The notes under the pieces are model-generated. The model saw only the letters and a list, made by a program, of their open reading frames with translations. It was not told the origin of the DNA and searched no databases. This document shows, piece by piece, positions 1 through 7,024 of a stretch of 42,995 nucleotides of DNA. Source of the DNA: a gamma proteobacterium symbiont of Ctena orbiculata (lineage in GTDB: Bacteria > Pseudomonadota > Gammaproteobacteria > Chromatiales > Chromatiaceae); assembly GCA_003094535.1 (NCBI GenBank), contig NATV01000093.1, forward strand, positions 1 through 42,995, read 5' to 3'. Positions within the stretch are counted from its first letter, which is position 1. Every line of letters starts with the position of its first letter. A program made the position numbers and the translations under genes.

Positions 1-1220
1 CCGTAGGTCTTGCGCATCCACACATCCCGGGCACTCTTGCCGATAAGTGACGAACCCGGCGGTATGACGACCTCGGCGATTCCCGCCTTGTTGGTGGCGA
101 GGTCATTGGCGAAGGTACGCAGCCTGGGGCGGCTCTTCAGCTTGAAGACCTCGATGAAATCGTTCAGCGAATCGGGATCGGCGACCACGCCCAGCACCAT
201 CCCCGCCTCCAGGTCTACATCGCGGGCCAGGGCGCCCGGGCCGATGCGGTTCGCCTCGCCGGAGAGCTTGGTTGCGATCACCCGGACCCGATAGGCGGTC
301 TCGATATCATCCAGCTGTTTGCCGATCAGGCCGCTCTCTTCGGTGATGACCACTTCCGAGAGTCGATAGCGCAGACCATAGACGTCCTGGAAATACTGCA
401 TCGGATCGGTGCCGCTGGTGCTGCTTTCACTCTTGGTCTTGGGTAGGACGAAGCGTCCTGCGAGGACGAAGTAGATGATTCCGCTGGCGATCAGGGCGAT
501 GCCGATGGGGGTGACGGAAAAGAGTTCCCAGGTCTCCATCTGTTGATCCGCCGGCAGGGCGCGGTTGGAGGTGAGAATCAAGTCGTTGAGGAGGATCAGC
601 GGACTCGAGCCGACCATGGTCATGGTGCCGCCGAGGATGGCGGTAAAGCCCATCGGCATCAACAGGCGTGACATCGGAAGACCGGAGCGGGCGGAGATCC
701 GCGATACCACCGGCAGGAACAGCGCGGCGGCGCCAACGTTCTGCATGAACGAGGAGATAAAGCCCACGGTGGCGGAGATGATCGGAATGATCCTGCCTTC
801 CGTGGTACCGCCGACCTTGAGGATGAAGGAGGCGACGCTGTTCATGATCCCGGTCCTGTCGAGGCCGGCACCGATGATCATTACCGCGATGATGGAGATG
901 ACGGCGTTGGATGAAAATCCATCGAACAGGTGTCTGTTGTCGACCAGCCCCTGCTCCAGTCCCATGAAGGGTGCAAGCAGGGAGGAGAGCCCCAACAGCA
1001 CCATGATACTGGCGGCCGCCACGTCGACGCCGACAACCTCGAAGGCAAACAGGTAGATGGTGAGCATCAGGATAGCCCCCACCCAGGCGATCTCGATGGT
1101 GGGGGAAAGGGCGGCCAGAAGGAGTGCACCGAGGAAAAAAAGTGCGCCTGCGGCAAGTTGTCTGGTTACAAGGGATTTACTGCTGCTGGTCGCTGGCTGG
1201 GGGGCGTTTAACGGGGTCAT
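1..1220 (-). CDS. SLC13/CitT-type permease with TrkA-C (RCK_C) domain, 3' end outside window
   Basis: This is an inner-membrane transporter read leftwards from an ATG at 1220, with 406 codons visible before the window edge. The translation opens with a short polar N-terminus and then hydrophobic helices. The stretch with FMQNVGAAALFLPV and GFTAILGGTMTMVGSSPLIL matches the paired re-entrant hairpin loops of the divalent anion:Na+ symporter/ArsB-like superfamily. From about residue 280 the protein becomes soluble and repeats a pattern (VVITEESGLIGKQL, then VVIPPGSSLIGKSA) typical of tandem TrkA-C regulatory domains inserted between two membrane halves, as in SLC13-type permeases annotated for sulfate or dicarboxylates. 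The second membrane half would lie left of the window. The substrate cannot be told from sequence. It is divergent from a LysR regulator, which probably controls it. Confidence 0.8.
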   Translation of the reverse strand, partial: MTPLNAPQPATSSSKSLVTRQLAAGALFFLGALLLAALSPTIEIAWVGAILMLTIYLFAFEVVGVDVAAASIMVLLGLSSLLAPFMGLEQGLVDNRHLFDGFSSNAVISIIAVMIIGAGLDRTGIMNSVASFILKVGGTTEGRIIPIISATVGFISSFMQNVGAAALFLPVVSRISARSGLPMSRLLMPMGFTAILGGTMTMVGSSPLILLNDLILTSNRALPADQQMETWELFSVTPIGIALIASGIIYFVLAGRFVLPKTKSESSTSGTDPMQYFQDVYGLRYRLSEVVITEESGLIGKQLDDIETAYRVRVIATKLSGEANRIGPGALARDVDLEAGMVLGVVADPDSLNDFIEVFKLKSRPRLRTFANDLATNKAGIAEVVIPPGSSLIGKSARDVWMRKTY

Positions 1221-1293
1221 ACTGTTACTGCTTATGTATCCTGCTCTAGGTCGATTCAGGGTTGTATTGGCAGCCCGTAACGGGGTGAAATCC

Positions 1294-1311
1294 GTATTGG
1301 GGATGCAATAC
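1294..1311. promoter_or_regulatory. Inverted repeat GTATTG-N6-CAATAC in the permease/LysR intergenic region
   Basis: Perfect 6-bp arms (1294-1299 and 1306-1311) are separated by 6 bp. The repeat lies 6 bp from the operator-like dyad at 1317-1331 and upstream of the permease start at 1220. It is a candidate regulator site. The function is inferred from location only. Confidence 0.35.
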
Positions 1312-1316
1312 CCAAC

Positions 1317-1331
1317 ATTCCGATATGGAAT
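1317..1331. promoter_or_regulatory. Candidate LysR operator ATTCC-N5-GGAAT, copy 1
   Basis: A perfect dyad, ATTCC (1317-1321), GATAT, GGAAT (1327-1331), satisfies the T-N11-A rule for LysR-family binding sites. The same core recurs at 1446-1460 across the lysR start codon, so two matching sites sit in the same divergent promoter region with centres 129 bp apart. The inference is that the regulator at 1454 binds here to control the permease, itself, or both. Confidence 0.5.
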
Positions 1332-1442
1332 TACATTCGGATGTCAAAGTGCGGCATTTTGCGATTGTGGCCGGTAGATGGCCTGGAAAGCGATGCATTC
1401 TGCCCGGCCTCACAGACATTTTCAAATACATAATAATGTCTT

Positions 1443-1463
1443 AATATTCCTTTATGGAATATT
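1443..1463. promoter_or_regulatory. 21-bp palindrome overlapping the lysR start codon (operator copy 2)
   Basis: AATATTCC (1443-1450), TTTAT, GGAATATT (1456-1463) form a perfect 8-bp-arm palindrome. The ATG of the LysR gene (1454-1456) sits inside it. The core is the same ATTCC-N5-GGAAT as at 1317-1331. A protein bound here would block transcription or translation initiation of the regulator, consistent with negative autoregulation. Confidence 0.5.
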
Positions 1464-2353
1464 CAAATCTACCTGACCTGAAGCATCTGGCAACCCTGAG
1501 GGCGGTTGTCGAGCAGGGGGGCGTGTCCGAGGCCGCGCGACTGCTGCACATCGGCCAGCCGGCGGTGACCAAGCGGCTGCGGGCCCTGGATGGCTGCTAT
1601 GCGGCAGGTCTGATGCGGCGACAGGGGCGTACCCTGGAGCTCACTCCGGCGGGGGAGAGGGTTTACGCCTTCGCGCGTCTGGTTCTCGACCACCAGGCAT
1701 CCCTGCTGGATGATCTGGATTCGCTGCGGTCGGGGCGAAACAGACTGCGCCTCGAGGTGACCTTCGCCATCGGTGAACATCTGTTGCCGAGCCAGCTGCT
1801 GCGTTTCTCCGAATCCTATCCAGAATACAGGATAGAGAGCCGCATGGGATACAGCCGGCGTATTCAGCGCCGTCTCGCCACCGGACTCTCTGATCTGGCG
1901 TTGCTGGAACAGGCGCCCGACCATCCTGAGATATTGGTGCAGAAATGGCTGGATGACGAACTGGTGCTGGTATGCGGTCAGGGACATGCGCTATGGGGCA
2001 GCGGCCTGTTGCCGATAACCGAGCTGGGCGGCCTGCGTTATGTATTGCGCGAGTCCCAGTCGTCGATGCGAATCACCCTGGATAAGGCGCTCAAGGATAT
2101 AGGTATCGATCAACTGCCTATAGCCATGGAAGTGGGATCGACCGACACCATCGTGGAGATGCTGCAGCATGGCGGACATGTCAGTTTCCTGCCTCGCTTC
2201 GCCGTCGACGATGCGCTGAACACAGGCGTTCTGTTTCACATTAAGATACAGGGGCTGCGAATCAATCGCACCCTGTGGATTGCAAGAACCCGGTCGAACT
2301 TGAAGAACAGTGTGGCCGAAGCCTTCATCCAACTGCTGCGCGAGAGTCCATGA
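1454..2353 (+). CDS. LysR-family transcriptional regulator
   Basis: This is a 299-residue LysR-type regulator. An N-terminal winged helix-turn-helix occupies about residues 8-66 (LKHLATLRAVVEQGGVSEAARLLHIGQPAVTKRLRALD split over helix 2 and the recognition helix, with 'QPAVTKRL' typical of the family). A linker helix follows, then an effector-binding domain from about residue 95 to the end (two Rossmann-like lobes, 'SDLALLEQAP', 'LVLVCGQGHAL'). The length is normal. The ATG lies inside a palindrome and lacks a strong Shine-Dalgarno, which fits a regulated start. The gene is divergent from the permease, the classical LysR arrangement for controlling a neighbouring target. The AOR operon 416 bp downstream on the same strand is another possible target. 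The effector is unknown. Confidence 0.9.
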   Translation: MEYSNLPDLKHLATLRAVVEQGGVSEAARLLHIGQPAVTKRLRALDGCYAAGLMRRQGRTLELTPAGERVYAFARLVLDHQASLLDDLDSLRSGRNRLRLEVTFAIGEHLLPSQLLRFSESYPEYRIESRMGYSRRIQRRLATGLSDLALLEQAPDHPEILVQKWLDDELVLVCGQGHALWGSGLLPITELGGLRYVLRESQSSMRITLDKALKDIGIDQLPIAMEVGSTDTIVEMLQHGGHVSFLPRFAVDDALNTGVLFHIKIQGLRINRTLWIARTRSNLKNSVAEAFIQLLRESP

Positions 2354-2372
2354 ATCGGGTGGTGCCTGAAAA

Positions 2373-2420
2373 GTCGCATCTCGGGCAAGCGGGAAGGCGA
2401 AAACCCGGCAGCGGTGCGAC
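2373..2420 (+). terminator. Weak hairpin after the LysR gene
   Basis: GTCGCA (2373-2378) pairs with TGCGAC (2415-2420), and inside it CGGG (2382-2385) can pair with CCCG (2404-2407). The following bases are only moderately T-rich (GTGTCATTTTG). This is a possible terminator for the regulator transcript. The loop is long, so confidence is low. Confidence 0.25.
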
Positions 2421-2421
2421 G

Positions 2422-2447
2422 TGTCATTTTGTCATTCCACTATGACA
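2422..2447. promoter_or_regulatory. Repeated TGTCAT half-sites (direct and inverted)
   Basis: TGTCAT occurs at 2422-2427 and 2430-2435, and its inverse ATGACA at 2442-2447. This gives a direct repeat with an 8-bp period and an inverted repeat with a 6-bp spacer. The motifs sit at the beginning of an AT-rich stretch (2420-2530) that probably holds the AOR operon promoter. The binding protein is unknown. Confidence 0.35.
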
Positions 2448-2587
2448 TTTTGTTATTTTTTGTCCCTATTTTCCCACTCCGATCAATGATCGATTTTTTT
2501 CAGCAAAATATTTGATCTCTAAAAATTTCCCAACTAACCTTCCAGTGTGCATTCACCCTATTCCGCCGCAAATAACGGGATCGAAGC

Positions 2588-2700
2588 TGGGTGGTCACAG
2601 CATCTTCTACGCCAATTCGACACACCCAAAATGCCTTGGTATCTGTTTTTACTGAGGAGGTAACCAGCTGTGCGGACAATCACCCAAGGTCTGTGTTACC
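2588..2700 (+). promoter_or_regulatory. Structured 5' leader of the AOR operon
   Basis: Three complementary pairs lie in the leader: TGGGTG (2588-2593) with CACCCA (2623-2628), CCTTGG (2634-2639) with CCAAGG (2684-2689), and GGTAAC (2659-2664) with GTTACC (2695-2700). The last would mask a strong Shine-Dalgarno (GAGGAGG, 2654-2660). The second and third pairs are interleaved in a nested fashion, so alternative folds are possible. The whole region from 2354 to 2769 has no full-size gene. I could not match it to the Moco/Tuco riboswitch consensus by eye, but the position before a molybdo/tungsto-enzyme operon makes that the first thing to test. Confidence 0.35.
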
Positions 2701-2747
2701 GGGTTTGTGGTCAGATCAAGTTAACCAATAATACCTCTAAGCCTTAA
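2670..2747 (+). CDS. Possible 25-residue leader ORF upstream of the AOR operon
   Basis: A GTG at 2670 follows GAGGAGG (2654-2660) with a 9-nt gap, a better ribosome-binding site than most genes in the window. The frame encodes 25 residues with two cysteines (LCYRVCGQ) and stops at TAA 2745-2747, 22 bp before the ferredoxin start. The Shine-Dalgarno can pair into a hairpin with 2695-2700. It could be a leader peptide that couples translation to operon expression, or a chance frame. There is no homology I recognise. Confidence 0.3.
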   Translation: MRTITQGLCYRVCGQIKLTNNTSKP

Positions 2748-2769
2748 CTAAGTTGGGAAGGAGAATAAT

Positions 2770-3249
2770 ATGCTCAGGTCCCTTTTGATAGATGCGGAAA
2801 AATGTACCGGATGCGTACAATGCGAGTTGGCGTGTTCCTATGAAAACGAGGGATTGTTCAACCCTGCCAAATCGCGAATCAGGGTTTTCACATTCCACCA
2901 TGAGGGACGTTTTGTTCCCTACACATGCACTCAATGTGCCGAGGCCTGGTGTATGCAGGCCTGTCCTGTCGATGCCATCACCCTGGATGGGGACACCGGC
3001 GCGAAGGTTGTCAACGCGGCCGTCTGCGTCGGCTGCAAGGTCTGCACCATCGCCTGTCCCTTTGGCACCGTCAACTACAGCAGCGATAGCGGCAAGGTAG
3101 TCAAGTGCGATCTCTGCGCCGGCGACCCGGCCTGCGCCAAGGCCTGTCCGACGGCCGCGATCACCTATGTGGACGCGGATCAGACAGGATTTGAAAAGAT
3201 GCGTGCCTGGGCGGGTAAAACCGATGCCGGCAGCGCTGCAAGTGCATAA
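2770..3249 (+). CDS. AorA-like polyferredoxin subunit with four [4Fe-4S] clusters
   Basis: This 159-residue electron-transfer subunit precedes the AOR catalytic gene. Sixteen cysteines fall into four groups: C12-C15-C18-C22, C53-C56-C61-C65, C86-C89-C92-C96 and C113-C116-C122-C126. That is enough for four cubane clusters, as in the DMSO-reductase beta/HycB-type ferredoxin fold. A small protein of this type forms the wire-like AorA subunit of the Aromatoleum aromaticum tungsten aldehyde oxidoreductase (established knowledge), and the gene order here agrees. The start ATG follows AAGGAG with proper spacing. There is no signal peptide, so a cytoplasmic complex is expected. The C-terminal 20 residues are Ala/Ser/Gly-rich and probably disordered. 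It could also serve another AOR-family enzyme such as a carboxylate reductase. Confidence 0.85.
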   Translation: MLRSLLIDAEKCTGCVQCELACSYENEGLFNPAKSRIRVFTFHHEGRFVPYTCTQCAEAWCMQACPVDAITLDGDTGAKVVNAAVCVGCKVCTIACPFGTVNYSSDSGKVVKCDLCAGDPACAKACPTAAITYVDADQTGFEKMRAWAGKTDAGSAASA

Positions 3250-3266
3250 TCTGGAGGTAACACACT

Positions 3267-5120
3267 ATGTCATGGGCTGGAAAAATTCTTCGCGTCAACC
3301 TCACACAGGGGAGCTGCGCCACCGAGGCGCTGAATCGCCAATGGGCTCAGGAGTATCTAGGCCAGCGGGGACTGGCGACCAAATATCTGGTTGAAGAGAT
3401 CGATCCCAAGGTCGATCCGCTGAGTCCGGAAAACAAGATGATCATGACCACAGGGCCCTTAACCGGGACCATGGCTGCGACCAGCGGCCGCTATTCGGTG
3501 GTGACCAAAGGGCCGCTCACCAACTGTGTGGCCTGTTCCAACTCCGGGGGATTCATCGGCGCGGAGATGCGCTTCGCAGGGTGGGATATGATTATATTCG
3601 AAGGCAAATCGCCAAAGCCGGTCTATCTCTATATCGTCAACGACAAGGCGGAGCTGCTCTCCGCCGAAGAGATCTGGGGAACCAGTGTCTGGCACACCGA
3701 TGAATGGCTGCATGCCAAGCACCAGGATCCGATGCTGCGTATCGCCGCCGTAGGCCGTTCCGCCGAAGCGGGCTGCCTCTATGCGGCGGTGGTCAATGAC
3801 TTGCACAGGGCGGCGGGCAGGTCCGGTGTCGGTACCGTGATGGCCTCCAAGAACCTCAAGGCAGTGGCGATCCGCGGTACCAACGGGGTCGCCAACGTCA
3901 AGGATTTTGGCAAATTCATGGAGGCGGTCAATGCCGGCAAGAAGGTCCTCGCCGACAACGCAGTTACCGGGCAGGGGCTGCCCACCTACGGCACCCAGGT
4001 GTTGATGAATGTGATCAACGAGATGGGCGCCCTGCCGACACGCAACATGCGCGAGGTGCAATTCGAAGGGGCAAACAAGGTCTCCGGCGAGGCAATGCAT
4101 GAAAATCGCCCATCGGACGGCAAACCCAACTTGACCACCAATGCAGGCTGTTTCGGATGCACCATTGCCTGTGGGCGTATCTCCACCATCGACAAGGGAC
4201 ACTTCTCCATCGAAAACAAGCCCGAGTATTGGGGTAACTCCGGCGGCCTGGAGTATGAGGCGGCCTGGGCGATGGGACCCGATACCGGTGTGGATGATCT
4301 CGATGCGCTGACCTATGTCAATTTCCTCTGCAACGAGGACGGATTCGATCCGATCTCGTTCGGTGCCACCCTGGCGGCGGCCATCGAGCTTTTCAAGGAC
4401 GGCGCCATCACCACCGAGCATACCGGCGGCCATGAGCTGGCGTTCGGCTCCGCGGAGAGCCTGGTTTGGGGTGCGGAGACCCTGGTCAGCGGCGAGGGTT
4501 TCGGCAAGGACCTGGGCCTGGGATCGAAGCGCCTGTGCGAGAAGTATGGACGGCCCGAACTCTCGATGACGGTCAAGGGACAGGAGTTCCCCGCCTACGA
4601 TCCACGGGGCATACAGGGCATGGGCCTGGCCTATGCCACCTCGAATCGCGGCGCCTGCCATCTCAGGGGTTACACCGTGGCCTCCGAGATCCTCGGTATC
4701 CCGGAGAAGACCGATCCTCTGGAGACGACGGGCAAGGCCGGATTGGTGAAGGCGTTTCAGGATGCCACCGCGGCGGTGGATTCAAGTGGTCTCTGCCTCT
4801 TCACCACCTTCGCCTGGTCGCTGGAGGATATCGCACCACAGGTCGATGGCGCCTGTGAAGGCGACTGGAGCGCGGAGCGCCTGGCGGAACTGGGCGAGCG
4901 GATATGGAATATGGAACGGGATTTCAATCTGCGAGCCGGCCTCACCGCCGCGGATGACACCCTGCCCAAGCGCCTGCTCAAAGAGGCTGCCAAAACCGGC
5001 CCCGCGGAAGGACGTGTCAACGACCTGGACAAGATGCTGCCGGAGTATTACGAGTTGCGCGGCTGGACGGCGGAGGGTGTACCCACCGATGAGACCCGTC
5101 AACGTCTCGGTCTGAGCTGA
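3267..5120 (+). CDS. Aldehyde ferredoxin oxidoreductase (tungsten AOR family) catalytic subunit, AorB-like
   Basis: This 617-residue enzyme oxidises aldehydes to carboxylates, or runs in reverse, at a tungsto-bispterin centre. The N-terminal AOR domain shows TGPLTGT and GPLTNC around residues 60-95 and GGFIGAEMRFAGWD near 100. The cluster ligands are C295, C298, C302 and a distal C510, the pattern and spacing of Pyrococcus AOR (CxxCxxxC plus a C-terminal cysteine). The segment GNSGGLEYEAAWAMGPD and the motif YDPRGIQGMGLAYATSNRGACHLRG are family hallmarks near the cofactor. The length is standard (about 600-620). It lies 17 bp behind the ferredoxin gene and 19 bp before the flavoprotein gene, so it is one operon. 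Which aldehyde is used, and W versus Mo, cannot be read from sequence. The operon context favours AOR over the BamB benzoyl-CoA reductase branch. Confidence 0.9.
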   Translation: MSWAGKILRVNLTQGSCATEALNRQWAQEYLGQRGLATKYLVEEIDPKVDPLSPENKMIMTTGPLTGTMAATSGRYSVVTKGPLTNCVACSNSGGFIGAEMRFAGWDMIIFEGKSPKPVYLYIVNDKAELLSAEEIWGTSVWHTDEWLHAKHQDPMLRIAAVGRSAEAGCLYAAVVNDLHRAAGRSGVGTVMASKNLKAVAIRGTNGVANVKDFGKFMEAVNAGKKVLADNAVTGQGLPTYGTQVLMNVINEMGALPTRNMREVQFEGANKVSGEAMHENRPSDGKPNLTTNAGCFGCTIACGRISTIDKGHFSIENKPEYWGNSGGLEYEAAWAMGPDTGVDDLDALTYVNFLCNEDGFDPISFGATLAAAIELFKDGAITTEHTGGHELAFGSAESLVWGAETLVSGEGFGKDLGLGSKRLCEKYGRPELSMTVKGQEFPAYDPRGIQGMGLAYATSNRGACHLRGYTVASEILGIPEKTDPLETTGKAGLVKAFQDATAAVDSSGLCLFTTFAWSLEDIAPQVDGACEGDWSAERLAELGERIWNMERDFNLRAGLTAADDTLPKRLLKEAAKTGPAEGRVNDLDKMLPEYYELRGWTAEGVPTDETRQRLGLS

Positions 5121-5139
5121 CACGGCAGGGAGATGGCAG

Positions 5140-6387
5140 ATGCACTACATCGTAATCGGCGCCGGCCCTGCCGGCGTCACGGCCTGTGAGACCCTGCGCG
5201 GCCTGGACCCCACCGCTCAAATCACTTTGATCGGTGGGGAGCCGGAGCCGCCCTATTCACGGATGGCGATCCCCTACCTGCTGGTGGAGCAGATCGACGA
5301 AAGCGGCACCTACCTGCGAAAGCGCGAGGGCCACTATGCAGACAAAGACATAGAGCATATCAGGATGCCTGTGACCCGGGTGGATCCAGCGCAGCGCAGT
5401 GTCACCCTGGCCGACGGCAACAGCCTCAACTACGATCGACTCCTGATCGCTACCGGCGCGACGCCGTTGAAGCCGCCGATTCCGGGTATCGATTTGGACG
5501 GCATCCACAACTGCTGGACCCTGGAGGACGCACGGGCCATCGTGGAACGGGCCAAACCGGGATCGCCCGTGGTGCTGATCGGCGCGGGATTCATCGGTTG
5601 CATCATTCTCGAATCGCTGGTCGAGCGTGATGTGAAACTTACCGTGGTGGAGAAGGGGGACAGGATGGTACCCCGCATGATGGATAACGTCGCCGGCAAC
5701 CTGCTGAAGAGCTGGTGCGAGAACAAGGGCGTGCGCATCCTCACCAGCAGCGGGGTCGTCGGTTTCACCGAACTGGGCAGCGGCTTGAGCGTCAATCTGG
5801 ACAGCGGCGAGAGCCTCTCCGCGGATCTGGTGATCACCGCGATGGGGGTTCGCGCCAATATCGACTTCCTCGCGGGATCCGGAATCGAGACCGATCAGGG
5901 CATCCTGGTCAACGACTACCTGGAGACCAATCGGGAGGATATCTTTGCCGCGGGGGACGTTGCCCAGGGCCGCGATTTCTCCAGCGGTATGGACATGGTT
6001 CAGGCGATTCAACCCACCTCGGTGGAACATGGCCGGATCGCGGCAGTCAACATGGTCAGAGATGGATCGATTCGCCATCAAGGCAGCCTGAACATGAATG
6101 TCCTGGATACCCTGGGTCTCATCTCTAGCTCCTTCGGGCTGTGGATGGGTGTCGAGGGTGGCGATCAGGCGACCCTGCTGGACGAGAGTGAATTCCGCTA
6201 CCTACAGCTGCAGTTCGACGGTGACTACCTGATCGGCGCCAGCAGTCTTGGGCATACCCAGCATATTGGTGTGCTGCGGGGGTTGATTCGGAGTCGTGTC
6301 CCACTGGGTGAGTGGAAGGAACGGTTGATGAGGGACCCGACGCGTTTGATGGAGGCCTATCTCGGTTCCGTGCAAGGTGCAAGTTAA
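5140..6387 (+). CDS. FAD/NAD(P)-dependent oxidoreductase, AorC-like subunit
   Basis: This 415-residue flavoprotein belongs to the pyridine nucleotide-disulfide oxidoreductase class I family. The FAD dinucleotide fold is at residues 3-12 (VIGAGPAG), the NAD fold at 146-153 (GAGFIG), and the second FAD signature DIFAAGDVA ends around D273. The C-terminal part resembles NADH oxidase/nitrite reductase dimerisation domains. As the third gene after AorA- and AorB-like genes it would pass electrons between the Fe-S subunit and NAD(H), which is the known role of AorC in Aromatoleum AOR. It has no redox-active CxxxxC near the FAD site, so it is not a disulfide reductase. Its 3' end overlaps the MoaD-like gene by 11 bp. 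Confidence 0.85.
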   Translation: MHYIVIGAGPAGVTACETLRGLDPTAQITLIGGEPEPPYSRMAIPYLLVEQIDESGTYLRKREGHYADKDIEHIRMPVTRVDPAQRSVTLADGNSLNYDRLLIATGATPLKPPIPGIDLDGIHNCWTLEDARAIVERAKPGSPVVLIGAGFIGCIILESLVERDVKLTVVEKGDRMVPRMMDNVAGNLLKSWCENKGVRILTSSGVVGFTELGSGLSVNLDSGESLSADLVITAMGVRANIDFLAGSGIETDQGILVNDYLETNREDIFAAGDVAQGRDFSSGMDMVQAIQPTSVEHGRIAAVNMVRDGSIRHQGSLNMNVLDTLGLISSSFGLWMGVEGGDQATLLDESEFRYLQLQFDGDYLIGASSLGHTQHIGVLRGLIRSRVPLGEWKERLMRDPTRLMEAYLGSVQGAS

Positions 6388-6628
6388 ATTCAAACTCTAT
6401 GCGAGCCTGATGGCCTACCTTCCCCCTGGCGCGAGCGACCACACGGTCAGCGTCAGTCTATCCGAAGGTGCGACCATCTTTGACTTGATGGATAGCTACC
6501 AGGTACCGCGGGAACAGGCCCACTTGGTTGTCTGCAACGGCCTCTTCGTTCCGCCCTCCCAGCGAGAGAGCTATCGGCTGCAGGATGGGGATGTGGTCGC
6601 GCTCTGGCCGCCAGTCGCTGGCGGCTAG
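6377..6628 (+). CDS. MoaD/ThiS-like small sulfur carrier protein
   Basis: This 83-residue beta-grasp protein ends in VAGG, the C-terminal di-glycine that is adenylated and thiocarboxylated in MoaD and ThiS. The family traits FVPPSQRESYRLQDGDVVALWPP (ubiquitin-like 'l.dGD.va..PPv.GG') are clear. The GTG start at 6377 lies inside the end of the flavoprotein gene, so translation is probably coupled. MoaD-like genes are often part of AOR operons in Aromatoleum and archaea, where they are thought to supply dithiolene sulfur for the pterin of the tungsten cofactor. A dedicated role for this AOR is inferred. It could also be an ordinary second MoaD. Confidence 0.8.
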   Translation: MQVKFKLYASLMAYLPPGASDHTVSVSLSEGATIFDLMDSYQVPREQAHLVVCNGLFVPPSQRESYRLQDGDVVALWPPVAGG

Positions 6629-6677
6629 GGCCGCAGGCCATAGGTGGCAGTTTGTGCAGGCGCATCTCAGTCGCACC

Positions 6678-6947
6678 ATGACAATTTCCCAGGCGGAGTT
6701 TCTGCGCAGCCTGTTGCCACTCAAACACCACTACCGGATCGAAATCGATGAGGCCAAAGGAGAAGTTGAGATCTCGGATCAGGGATTGAGGGTAGTCATA
6801 AGCCTGCTGGAGAACAGGCCGCTCAAGTTGGGTTCACTCAGTATGCCCTCATTGAAGGTTTATTTTAGTTTTAGGGATACCGCTGCAGATGAGGTCGCAC
6901 GGTTTTGGTCGCGTTTCGATCTCTGTTTCAGACGGGGAGGAGGTTGA
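6678..6947 (+). CDS. Small conserved-looking protein of unknown function ending in GGG, last gene of the AOR operon
   Basis: This 89-residue protein lies 49 bp behind the MoaD-like gene on the same strand. I chose the ATG at 6678; an upstream in-frame extension would run over the end of the MoaD-like gene and looks non-coding. The ribosome-binding site is weak. The protein is predicted alpha-beta, starting with an acidic/hydrophobic helix (SQAEFLRSLLPL) followed by alternating strands (YRIEIDEAKGEVEI, VVISLL, KVYFSF) and a final helix that ends FDLCFRRGGG. A C-terminal glycine tail is unusual for a random small protein and recalls the sulfur-carrier neighbour, but I see no ubiquitin-like core. 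I do not recognise a named domain. Confidence 0.65.
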   Translation: MTISQAEFLRSLLPLKHHYRIEIDEAKGEVEISDQGLRVVISLLENRPLKLGSLSMPSLKVYFSFRDTAADEVARFWSRFDLCFRRGGG

Positions 6948-6973
6948 CACACCATACAACTTGAAATGATAGA

Positions 6974-6997
6974 CTAGGGCCTGTTGACAGGTCCTAG
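6974..6997. promoter_or_regulatory. 24-bp near-perfect palindrome between the AOR operon and the esterase gene
   Basis: CTAGGGCCTGT (6974-6984), TG, ACAGGTCCTAG (6987-6997) pair with one mismatch, which would be a G-U pair in RNA. It is 27 bp after the stop of the last AOR-operon gene and 28 bp before the SGNH start. With a 2-bp centre it suits a dimeric repressor site at least as well as a terminator, and no T-run follows. Confidence 0.4.
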
Positions 6998-7024
6998 CGC
7001 TATCTGCCATGAGGAGGAGAAGAG

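Noticed and set aside
2500-2769. Direct call of a Moco/Tuco riboswitch
   Set aside because: I could not align the conserved core by eye; left as a testable structured leader.
3459-4661. A 400-codon minus-strand frame in the AOR gene
   Set aside because: Antisense to the well-supported AOR catalytic subunit and without any recognisable domain.
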